Notes under the pieces: generated by a model
Database searches by the model: none
Seen by the model: only the letters and a program-made list of their open reading frames with translations
Told to the model about the DNA's origin: nothing
NCBI GenBank assembly: GCA_964526295.1
Contig: CAZGKW010000059.1
Span: 1 to 22,231, forward strand
DNA length: 22,231 bases
Direction: 5' to 3'
Source of the DNA: CAZGKW01 sp964526295
Lineage (GTDB): Bacteria > Planctomycetota > Phycisphaerae > FEN-1346
Shown: in pieces, positions 8,450 to 14,957 of the stretch
How the letters are laid out: each line of letters begins with the position of its first letter
Position numbering within the stretch: position 1 is the stretch's first letter
Position numbers and translations under genes: made by a program

Positions 8450-10847
8450 GGCGGTGGCCTCCCTCGCCCTCGGTCCCGGCTGGCTGGATGACTTCGGTGA
8501 CGTCACCGCACTTGAGCATGGCGCTGCCGAAATAGGGGTTGCGGACCTCGGGGTCGGCTTGGAGCCAGTCGGCCCCCCGGTTCGAGAACGCCATCGGACA
8601 GTGGATGACGTAGAGCGGTCCGTCCCTGGGCGATCCGACGCGCCTGGCCAGGGCCGCCAGCGTCTCCGAGACGAGCGAGAAAACCCTCCGGGCCGCCTCC
8701 AGGTCCTGAAGCTCGTCCACCTCCGAGAGAACCTGAACGAGTTCCGCCCGGTGGTCGGCCCAGACGTCGCGACGCCCCTCGGGGAACGATTCGGCCGGCA
8801 CGGCCTCCACCGCCGCCTGGGCGGCCTCGACGGCCTTGTGCGCCGTCTCCAGGTCATCCGCCGCGAGGGCCTCCTGGACGCGGGCGTAGGCGGCATAGAC
8901 ATCCGCCAGAGCGCTACGGACGGACTCCGGAAGCGGCTCGGCCGCCGCGGGAGGCGGCTTGCCCTGTAACCCGAATGCGGCCGTCAACCGGCGGGTGTGC
9001 TCCTGGAGCAGCCCGGAGACCCTCTCGGCGTCTTCGAGGGTCTCGGCCTCGCGCCCCTCGATGGCGTCATTCGCGAGGAGCATCGTCAGCTCCATCCAGA
9101 GCATGTGCGTGTGGCCCTCCAGGGCCTTCATGTCCACGCCCTCGACAATCCGGCCGAGGTCGGCGAAGCTCGCCCGCCCTGCGGCCAGGTCCCCGCGCTG
9201 GAGCGCCTCGCGGACCTTCCCGGACAGCGGAGGGACCTCCATGAGTTGGGCCCGGACGGCCGCCGGGACCTCGACCGTGGGTTTGCCGGGCTCCTTCTTC
9301 GGCCCGCTTCCCTCATGGCCCCCGTGGGCGTGGCCGGCGCCGCCACCGCCGCCTTCGGGCGTCATCATGCTGGGCTTGGCTTCGATCTGGAGCTGACTGT
9401 CGATCTTGAAGTTGCCGTTGACGACGACGCGGTCCCCCTCGGCGAGGCCGCTTCGGACGAGGTACCAGTCGCCGGCCCGCGGGCCGAGGACGATCTCCAG
9501 GCCTTCGTAGGTGGGCTTCTCTGCCCCTGGCACGGCGCGGTAGACGACGGCCCGAGTCCCCGTGATGAGCGGCGCCGTGGCCGGGATCACCAGCGGGGCC
9601 TCGCGCTTCGCCGGGTCAACCGGGACGTACCCGAGCGATTCGGTCCGGACGAGCGGCATCTCGCAGATGTCGCATGCGCCGGGGTCGGACTTGACAACGT
9701 CCGGGTGCATGGGGCAGATCCACTTGCCCGCCAGGTCGGGATCCATCACGCGTCCGCCCTCGGCCACCTTCGCCCGGGCCACGGCGCGGACGAACATGCC
9801 GGGCCTGAGCTTGCCCTCGGGGTTCGGCGCGTTGACGCGGACCTTGACCGTCCGGGTCTGCTCGTTGAGCACCGGGTCGATGAATGCGATGGTGCCGGTG
9901 AACGTTTCGCCCGGATAGGCGACCGTGGTGAACTCGATCTCCTGGCCGTACTTGATCCACGACAGGTCCGACTCGTAGGCGTCGAGCTTGACCCACACCT
10001 GCGAGAGGTCGGCGATGGTGTAGATCCGGGTGCCGGTGTTGACGTACATCCCTTCCAGGGCGTTCTTGTGGACCACGATGCCGCCGACGGGGGCGTAGAT
10101 GGTCATGTGGTCGGACGGCGTGCCCCGCTTCTCGAGGGCCTCGATCTGCCCCTTCGTCAGGCCCCAGAGCCGGAGCTTCTCGCGGACGGCCTCGACGGTG
10201 GCCTGGGCGGTCTCGCGGACGATGCCGACGTCGCTTCGGCGGAGGTCCTCCACGGCCTGCTTGGCCTGAAGGAGCTCCTCCTGGGCGCTCAAGAGTTCCG
10301 GGCTGTAGAGGTAGACCAGATGGTCGCCCTCTCGGACCGAGACGCCCGTGTAATCGACGAAGAGCCGGTCCAGCCGCCCCGGCACCCACGCGGTGATGTA
10401 CGCGAGGCGCGTCTCGTCGTACTCGATCTTGCCGACCATGCGGACCTGGGCCTCGACGAACCGCCGCTCGACCGGAGCGGTCTCGATCTCCATCAGTTTC
10501 CGCCCGGCTTCGGTGGTCTCGAACCGCCGCATGCTCCCCGTCGCCTCACGCTTGGCGACCGGCACGAGTTCCATCCCGCAGATGGGGCAGCGGCCCGGCT
10601 TCTCCTGTCGGACCTGCGGGTGCATCGAACAGATCCAGACCGTGGCCGGCTCGGTCGGGGCCTGGTGTCCCGCGTGCTCCGGGGCGCCGCCAGCGGCGGG
10701 TGCTTGCTCGCCCTCCGGCCCGGCGGGCGCGCAGCCCAGCCGCACCAGGTAGCCCGCCCCGAAAAACAGGGCCGCACCGACGAGCAAACCGAGAAGTCTC
10801 AACATGCCGCGGACGACCCGCCCGCCAGGCTTGCCGTTCTCCGCCAT
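8442..10847 (-). CDS. cusB: CusB-type periplasmic adaptor with two heavy-metal-binding domains and DUF3347-like C-terminus
   Basis: The membrane-fusion protein linking the RND pump to the outer-membrane channel, 801 residues. Parts in order: TM anchor (about 16-38); a Pro/His-rich linker; a first heavy-metal-binding domain, WICSMHPQVRQEKPGRCPIC with C73, M75, H76, C87, C90 and M92; the adaptor core with alpha-hairpin and beta-barrel (VPGRLDRLFVDYTGVSVREG, YAPVGGIVVHKNALEGMYV, VRVNAPNPEGKLRPGMFV); a second metal-binding domain inserted at about 372-400 (KWICPMHPDVVKSDPGACDI, C392 and C395); then a Gly/His linker (GGGGGAGHAHGGHEG) and a helical DUF3347-like region ending YVIHCPMAFSNRGADWL and NPYFGSAMLKCGD. 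ATG at 10845-10847 has AAGGAGG 7 nt upstream, the best ribosome site in the window. Two metal-binding modules in one adaptor is the odd feature. Confidence 0.93.
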   Translation of the reverse strand: MAENGKPGGRVVRGMLRLLGLLVGAALFFGAGYLVRLGCAPAGPEGEQAPAAGGAPEHAGHQAPTEPATVWICSMHPQVRQEKPGRCPICGMELVPVAKREATGSMRRFETTEAGRKLMEIETAPVERRFVEAQVRMVGKIEYDETRLAYITAWVPGRLDRLFVDYTGVSVREGDHLVYLYSPELLSAQEELLQAKQAVEDLRRSDVGIVRETAQATVEAVREKLRLWGLTKGQIEALEKRGTPSDHMTIYAPVGGIVVHKNALEGMYVNTGTRIYTIADLSQVWVKLDAYESDLSWIKYGQEIEFTTVAYPGETFTGTIAFIDPVLNEQTRTVKVRVNAPNPEGKLRPGMFVRAVARAKVAEGGRVMDPDLAGKWICPMHPDVVKSDPGACDICEMPLVRTESLGYVPVDPAKREAPLVIPATAPLITGTRAVVYRAVPGAEKPTYEGLEIVLGPRAGDWYLVRSGLAEGDRVVVNGNFKIDSQLQIEAKPSMMTPEGGGGGAGHAHGGHEGSGPKKEPGKPTVEVPAAVRAQLMEVPPLSGKVREALQRGDLAAGRASFADLGRIVEGVDMKALEGHTHMLWMELTMLLANDAIEGREAETLEDAERVSGLLQEHTRRLTAAFGLQGKPPPAAAEPLPESVRSALADVYAAYARVQEALAADDLETAHKAVEAAQAAVEAVPAESFPEGRRDVWADHRAELVQVLSEVDELQDLEAARRVFSLVSETLAALARRVGSPRDGPLYVIHCPMAFSNRGADWLQADPEVRNPYFGSAMLKCGDVTEVIQPAGTEGEGGHRHD

Positions 10848-10909
10848 GACCTCGCCTCCTTGCCACGCCGGGACAGACTTCCTTCCCGGGCTTGGCTGAC
10901 CGCAGTGTC

Positions 10910-11314
10910 CTACTCCTGTTCGTGCTCCCCGGTCCGGTGGGTGCCCTCCGGCACGGCCTCCGCGGCCCGCGCATCGAGCTTGGCCAGGTATTTCTCGGGA
11001 TTCGCCTTGAAATGGGCGACGCAGGCCTGGCAGCAGAAGTAGACCCGCCGGCCTTCGTGATCGACGTAGATGTTCGGATCGATCGGCCGGCCCATCACGG
11101 GGCAGGCTGTCTGGGCGATTTCCTCGGATGCGGCGCCGGCCTGCCCGGCTTCCGCCTCGTGGCCGGGTTCGCCTTCGGGGTGTTCGCCCTCGTGGTGGTG
11201 TTCGCCCTCGTGGTGGTGTTCGCCTTCGCGTGCCTCGCCCTCGCAGCCGGTCACGAGCATGCCCGCAGCCGCCAGGATACCAACCGTCAGGAACAAAAAG
11301 GCACGGGCTTTCAT
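10910..11314 (-). CDS. His-rich YHS-type metal-binding lipoprotein
   Basis: A 134-residue periplasmic lipoprotein. The signal peptide ends in MLVTGC, placing the lipidated cysteine at C24. A run of His/Glu-rich repeats follows (HHHEGEHHHEGEH, residues 33-45, and PGHEAEAG), then a YHS/TRASH-like zinc-ribbon-type domain at about 69-112: ACPVMGRPIDPNIYVD and VYFCCQACVAHFKANPEKYL, with C71, C94, C95 and C98 as likely ligands. This suggests a metal chaperone or buffer that delivers Cu, Ag or a similar ion to the pump. ATG at 11314 overlaps the stop of the outer-membrane protein gene (ATGA); its own stop is 62 bp before the adaptor. The repeats are near-identical in DNA at 11185-11223, so copy number may vary between strains. 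Function is inferred from composition and context. Confidence 0.82.
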   Translation of the reverse strand: MKARAFLFLTVGILAAAGMLVTGCEGEAREGEHHHEGEHHHEGEHPEGEPGHEAEAGQAGAASEEIAQTACPVMGRPIDPNIYVDHEGRRVYFCCQACVAHFKANPEKYLAKLDARAAEAVPEGTHRTGEHEQE

Positions 11315-12861
11315 CGCGTTTCTCCTTCGATGGGTTCGTTTTCCGGCATGATCGGCCCGGGGAGGTCTGGCTCGTCCTGTGCTTCCCCTGCCGGCCCTTG
11401 CTCGTCGCCCCCCTCCTCGGGGGCAGGCGGTTCGTCCGCTTCTTCGTCTGGTGTCACCTCGGCATCAGGCATCCCGTGCGGGACCGTCCGCGGAAGATCG
11501 CGTCCGATCAGCGCCTCCAGCTCCGCCAGCCGCTGGGCATGGCTTGCCAAGGCTCGCTCGTGGGACAACTCGAACTCCAACAGCACCCGCTCGGCGTCCA
11601 CCAGGTCGGTGAACGTCGCCTCGGCCGCCCGGAACGCCGCTTCGGTCGCCTTCAGCGATTGGCGGGCCTTCGGCACCAGCGTATCCCGGTACAGGTCCAC
11701 CTTCCGCTCGGCGTCTCGGAAGCGGTAAAGGACCATCTTCAGGTCGCTCGAGAGGGTGTTCTCGCGGTCGGCCTTGGCCTTCAGCGCCGCCCAGTAGCGG
11801 GCCTCCGCCTCCCGTACGCCTGCCGCGTACTTATGGAGCCAGACGGGCAGGTTCACCGACACGCCGACCACCACCGGGTCCTTGCCGCTATCGGGCGTCC
11901 CGGCCAGGATCGCTTCGCGAGTGTCGATGTAATCGACCGCCAGCGTCACGTCGGGGAAGTAGTCCTTCCGCGCCAGGTCGATCGCCCGGCTGTGGCTCGC
12001 AACCTCATAGTCCAGGGCCTTCAGCTCGGGGCTCGCCTCGCGCAGCCACGTCAGCATCTGGTCGTCGGTCGCCTCGACGACCTCCAGCGGGGCCGACGTC
12101 GGCCACGGCAAGGGCGTCTTGACCGGGCGGTTCAGAGCGGCATTAAGGCGGGCGACGATCGGTCCCCGCAGGTCCTGGAGCGTCCGCACGCGGTCGTCGA
12201 GTTTCCCCAGCTCGACCTGGGCCCGGATGACGTCCGGATGCCCGGCCGCGGCGACCTTGTAGCGGACCCGGGCCACGCCTTCGAGGTACTTCAGCAGGTC
12301 GCGGTTCTCCTCGACGACGTCAATCGCCCGCCTGAGGTAGTAGTACTCGTACCAGGCGTCCTTGACCCGATAGAAGAGCCTGAGCTTGCGGTCCTCGTAC
12401 CTCTGCCGCGCGGCCCGCGCCTCCTCCGCGGCCACATCTCCACGCAGGGCGAGTTTTTCGAACCAGGGGAACGTCTGCGACAGGCCGAACGACTGGCGCT
12501 GCGGGCCGACCCGCGTCTCCACCTCCCGGATGTAGTACCGGTACGTGAACCGGGGGTCGGGCAGGGCCTTGACCTGCGGCACACGCTCCACGGCGGCTTT
12601 CCACTCGTTGAACGCCGCCTCCAGGCCGGGGTTGTTGAGGGCCGCGTAAGCGAGGTAATCCGGGAGGCCCGAGTCGTCCGTCAGCTCCGGTGTCCGCGTG
12701 GCGGCGCCGGACTCGGAGGCGTGGCGCTGGGCGTAGCGCGGCTGGACGTCGGCGGCAGCCACTTCCGCCGCCCGCCCCTTCGGTGGGGACGCGCAGCCCG
12801 CCCCAAACACCAGCGCCGATGCGAGACCGATCGGCCAACCTGTCAGAATAGCTTGTCTCAT
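11311..12861 (-). CDS. TolC/CusC-family outer-membrane efflux lipoprotein
   Basis: The outer-membrane exit duct of the tripartite exporter, 516 residues. The signal peptide ends in ALVFGAGC, giving a lipidated cysteine at C23. The two internally related OEP halves are recognisable: LAYAALNNPGLEAAFNEWKA and FGLSQTFPWFEKLALRGDVA in the first, ASPELKALDYEVASHSRAID, YFPDVTLAVDYIDTREAILA and VVVGVSVNLPVWLHKYAAGV in the second, with long amphipathic helices between. The C-terminus carries an acidic Pro/Glu tail of about 45 residues beyond the usual end. ATG at 12861 is chosen because it begins the signal peptide and has GGGAGGG about 9 nt upstream. It is the second gene of the efflux unit, 159 bp after the small Cys-rich gene, and overlaps the YHS lipoprotein by 4 bp. 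Confidence 0.9.
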   Translation of the reverse strand: MRQAILTGWPIGLASALVFGAGCASPPKGRAAEVAAADVQPRYAQRHASESGAATRTPELTDDSGLPDYLAYAALNNPGLEAAFNEWKAAVERVPQVKALPDPRFTYRYYIREVETRVGPQRQSFGLSQTFPWFEKLALRGDVAAEEARAARQRYEDRKLRLFYRVKDAWYEYYYLRRAIDVVEENRDLLKYLEGVARVRYKVAAAGHPDVIRAQVELGKLDDRVRTLQDLRGPIVARLNAALNRPVKTPLPWPTSAPLEVVEATDDQMLTWLREASPELKALDYEVASHSRAIDLARKDYFPDVTLAVDYIDTREAILAGTPDSGKDPVVVGVSVNLPVWLHKYAAGVREAEARYWAALKAKADRENTLSSDLKMVLYRFRDAERKVDLYRDTLVPKARQSLKATEAAFRAAEATFTDLVDAERVLLEFELSHERALASHAQRLAELEALIGRDLPRTVPHGMPDAEVTPDEEADEPPAPEEGGDEQGPAGEAQDEPDLPGPIMPENEPIEGETR

Positions 12862-13020
12862 GAGTCGAACCCTCCCGAGTGCATGTCCGGCGCCTCGAAC
12901 CAACCGGCATCCGATTGTCGTTCGGAGAACGTCGGCCCGCAAGCGGGTGCGGAAAAAGGGGGCGGCGCGAGGACCGAGCGCACACCCGCCGCGCACCGTC
13001 TCCGGGAAGGGGGGGAGAGG

Positions 13021-13410
13021 CTAGTTCAGCAAGTGCTCGATGCGGAGATACAGCGGCTCGGAGAAGAGGGGTCCCAGGGCGCCGCTCTCGGCGACGCGAA
13101 GGCTGCCGGCGACCGCGGGCCCGTCCGGCACCTCAACGGCGGCCACGGTCTGGGCCGAAGGTCGGACCTGGCGGGTATCCTGCGATTTGAGGGGCGGGGC
13201 GGCCGGCTCCGGCGCCGGCTCGTTCGAAGGGCAGCAGGCGCACGTCACCGCCTCGGCCGGGGAGGCCTGCGACACGGGGCACTCGCACCCGGCGTCCAGC
13301 TCGGACGCCGCCGGGCCTTGCGAACAATCACATTCCCCCGGCGTCGAAACGTAGGCCGGTGTCGCCGCCAGGCACAACGCCGTCAGCAGGATGCAAGCCG
13401 TCCGAAGCAC
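13021..13410 (-). CDS. small exported Cys-rich protein, putative metal binding
   Basis: I do not recognise a named family. The 129-residue product begins with a signal peptide (ACILLTALCLAATPA) and in the mature part has CDC (27-29), CEC (42-44) and CACC (57-60), seven cysteines within 34 residues. The rest is Pro/Ala rich and ends in SEPLYLRIEHLLN. CxC clusters in an exported protein suggest a thiol metal ligand. It is the first gene after the TTGACA promoter and precedes the efflux genes, so it probably belongs to their response. The start is a GTG at 13410 with GGAGAG about 9 nt upstream; no ATG gives a signal peptide. The 159 bp to the next gene hold no clear element beyond a weak GC-rich hairpin followed by CCCCCTTTTT on the minus strand. 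Confidence 0.68.
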   Translation of the reverse strand: MLRTACILLTALCLAATPAYVSTPGECDCSQGPAASELDAGCECPVSQASPAEAVTCACCPSNEPAPEPAAPPLKSQDTRQVRPSAQTVAAVEVPDGPAVAGSLRVAESGALGPLFSEPLYLRIEHLLN

Positions 13411-13440
13411 GTTCCGCTCTCCGACTCTCGCCTATCGGCA

Positions 13441-13470
13441 ATCTTAGGGCTCGCAGAGACTTCCTGTCAA
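13441..13470 (-). promoter_or_regulatory. sigma70-type promoter for the metal-efflux unit
   Basis: On the minus strand a perfect TTGACA (13465-13470) is followed after 18 bp by TAAGAT (13441-13446, four of six matches). Transcription would start near 13434, giving a leader of about 25 nt to the GTG at 13410. The spacer contains the near-palindrome CTCTGCGAG, but it does not match a metal-regulator operator I know, and no regulator gene lies in the window. Confidence 0.6.
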
Positions 13471-13621
13471 CCCCCCGCGGCGCGGACCGGACCGGTTGCC
13501 GGCCGTCCCGCGGCCTCGTTCCCCTCGGCCGTCTCTTGCGGACCCGCGCCGGTGCCCGTGCCCTCCCGGCGCCCGGCGGCTCGTCGCTGTCGGCCGGGAA
13601 GCCGCGACGTGAGGGAGGTAG

Positions 13622-13868
13622 CATGAACACATAGTGCCCCCCCGGTGGTGGTTCGACATGGTATGGTGGGCGCAACCACCGGCGCCTTGGCGGCCCAGTA
13701 TGGCTGGGCGTGGTTCATGCTCCGCGAGGGGGTCCGCAAGGTGCCCGAGGACCTTTGGAAGGGGTCGGAGCCGACGCCTCTGGCGCGGCGCGCCTGACGA
13801 TTCACGCCATCGCACCGGCCGTCTATTGCCTGGAGCAGACGGCGGCCGCCGCGCGGCCGGCGGCCTGA
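13622..13868 (+). pseudogene. decayed DinB-like gene fragment
   Basis: A good ribosome site (GGGAGG) precedes ATG at 13622, but that frame stops after three codons (M-N-T-stop). From ATG 13663 a second frame gives ALAAQYGWAWFMLREGVRKV and PEDLWKGSEPTPLARRA, ending with TGA at 13795-13797. The phase-shifted continuation reads RLTIHAIAPAVYCLEQTAAA to a TGA at 13866-13868. Joined, they resemble the first two helices of DinB-like (DinB_2) proteins, where a QYxWAW helix is followed by a His-containing helix. At least two frame breaks mean no intact product. The similarity is from memory and composition, so an accidental open frame remains possible. Confidence 0.38.
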
Positions 13869-13891
13869 GCCCGGCGGACGGGCGGCTCGCT

Positions 13892-13919
13892 GCGAGCGTC
13901 GCCAGGGCCCTGCGCTCGC
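13892..13919 (-). terminator. weak hairpin downstream of atpG
   Basis: GCGAGCG (13892-13898) pairs with CGCTCGC (13913-13919), and the loop contains the palindrome AGGGCCCT. It lies about 60 bp past the atpG stop in the direction of transcription. There is no U tract, so termination by it is only a possibility; no better candidate is seen in the 13411-13977 gap. Confidence 0.2.
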
Positions 13920-13977
13920 CGCCCGCGCGCTCAACCCAGGAGATGCGCTTTTACAGAACGTTCAGGATTTGACTGGA

Positions 13978-14877
13978 TCACGAAGGCTCCGACGTTAACG
14001 CCTCGAAGCCCGAGACGATGTCCAGCAGCTCCTCGGTGATCTGGTGCTGACGCCGGAGGCGGAACTGCTGCTCCAGCTCCCCCAGCTTGTCCTCGATGTT
14101 CCGCTCGGCGGCCTGCATCGACTGGAGCCGGCTGGCGTTCTCGCTGGCCATCGATTCGGCCGCCGCCCGGTACAGGCCCATGTGCAAGAGCTCCCGCACC
14201 AGCGAGGCGAACAGCCGCTCCCAGGGGAGGGTGTACATCGGCAGCCGCCGAGACGGCCAGGCCTCGCCTCGCAAGGACCGCAGCCACGCCAGGTCCACCG
14301 GCACGAGCGAGAACGTCGTCGGCCGGTACGACGCCCCGCCGGTCGCCTCGTTGTAGTAGAGGGCCACCCGGCGGGCCCGGCCGGAGGCCTGCCACCCCCG
14401 GATGCGAAGGAGCAGCTCCCGCACCAGGTCCGGGATGCCCGCCAGCGACGTCGCCGGCGAGACCCGCTCGTGGACCTCGATGCCCGACGCCTCCAGCAGG
14501 ACGACGACCCGGTTGCCGATGACCAGGACCGTCCGGCCCTCGGGCCCGGCCTCGTCCGATTCGAGGGCACGGATGGCATGCTCGGCGACCTGCTGGTTGA
14601 ACCGGCCGCACATGCCCTGGTCGGAGCCGAAGAGGACGGCCCCGAGGGGGGACTCCTCCGCCGGCTCGGAGACCCCGGCGGGGAGGAGGCGGCCGGGCTC
14701 GGCCGAGAGGAGGGCCTGGAGACCCAGCGAGACGGTCCTGGCGTACTCTTCGAGGGCCGCGACCGCCGCCTCGAACTGCCGGATGTTTGCCGCCGCCACC
14801 CCTTTCATCGTCTTGACGACGGAGCGGAGCTCCTCGGCGGTGTCGATGCGCCGGCGGATGCCTTCGAGCGACTGCAT
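13978..14877 (-). CDS. atpG: N-type ATP synthase gamma subunit
   Basis: The 299-residue central stalk subunit couples ring rotation to the alpha/beta head. It starts MQSLEGIRRRIDTAEELRSV, followed by KTMKGVAAANIRQFEAA, the N-terminal helix of the coiled coil. VLFGSDQGMCGRFNQQVAEH marks the Rossmann-like domain, and the C-terminal helix ENASRLQSMQAAERNIEDKL carries the usual catalytic-head contact region. ATG at 14877 is supported by the family start and by GAAGGA about 8 nt upstream; longer readings to 14982 only cover the intergenic repeat. It is the last gene of the operon, as expected for N-ATPases, and is separated from atpA by 80 bp containing a short palindromic element. Confidence 0.93.
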   Translation of the reverse strand: MQSLEGIRRRIDTAEELRSVVKTMKGVAAANIRQFEAAVAALEEYARTVSLGLQALLSAEPGRLLPAGVSEPAEESPLGAVLFGSDQGMCGRFNQQVAEHAIRALESDEAGPEGRTVLVIGNRVVVLLEASGIEVHERVSPATSLAGIPDLVRELLLRIRGWQASGRARRVALYYNEATGGASYRPTTFSLVPVDLAWLRSLRGEAWPSRRLPMYTLPWERLFASLVRELLHMGLYRAAAESMASENASRLQSMQAAERNIEDKLGELEQQFRLRRQHQITEELLDIVSGFEALTSEPS

Positions 14878-14927
14878 CAGGAATCCTTCACGCACTCCAA
14901 AGGGCCTGGCGTCCTTTCCTGCCGGAC

Positions 14928-14953
14928 GGAAAAGGTGCCTGTCCCGGTTTTCC
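14928..14953. repeat. short palindromic interspersed element, copy 1
   Basis: The arms GGAAAA (14928-14933) and TTTTCC (14948-14953) flank GGTGCCTGTCCCGG. The 22-nt core 14930-14951 matches, with one mismatch, the minus strand of 22175-22199. It lies between atpA and atpG, its right arm ending 4 bp from the atpA stop codon. Cores of this GGGACAGKCACC type remind me of REP-like elements linked with TnpA-REP (RAYT) transposases, but no such gene is in the window. Confidence 0.6.
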
Positions 14954-14957
14954 GGCT

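Noticed and set aside
3095..8491. 1798-codon plus-strand open frame antisense to the efflux and signalling genes
   Set aside because: Shadow frame created by GC-rich third positions; its product is Arg/His/Asp/Gly-rich without domains, while the opposite strand has clear conserved proteins.
12920..12970. Terminator between the Cys-rich gene and the outer-membrane protein gene (CCCCCTTTTT on the minus strand)
   Set aside because: The preceding stem is only about 6 bp with a large loop; it would also separate genes that otherwise look co-transcribed.
11128..13626. Plus-strand 832-codon frame over the efflux genes
   Set aside because: Antisense shadow; low-complexity Arg-rich product.
13634..13972. 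Plus-strand 112-codon frame starting MPPRWW
   Set aside because: Arg/Gly/Pro-rich out-of-frame reading of the DinB-like remnant; no domain.
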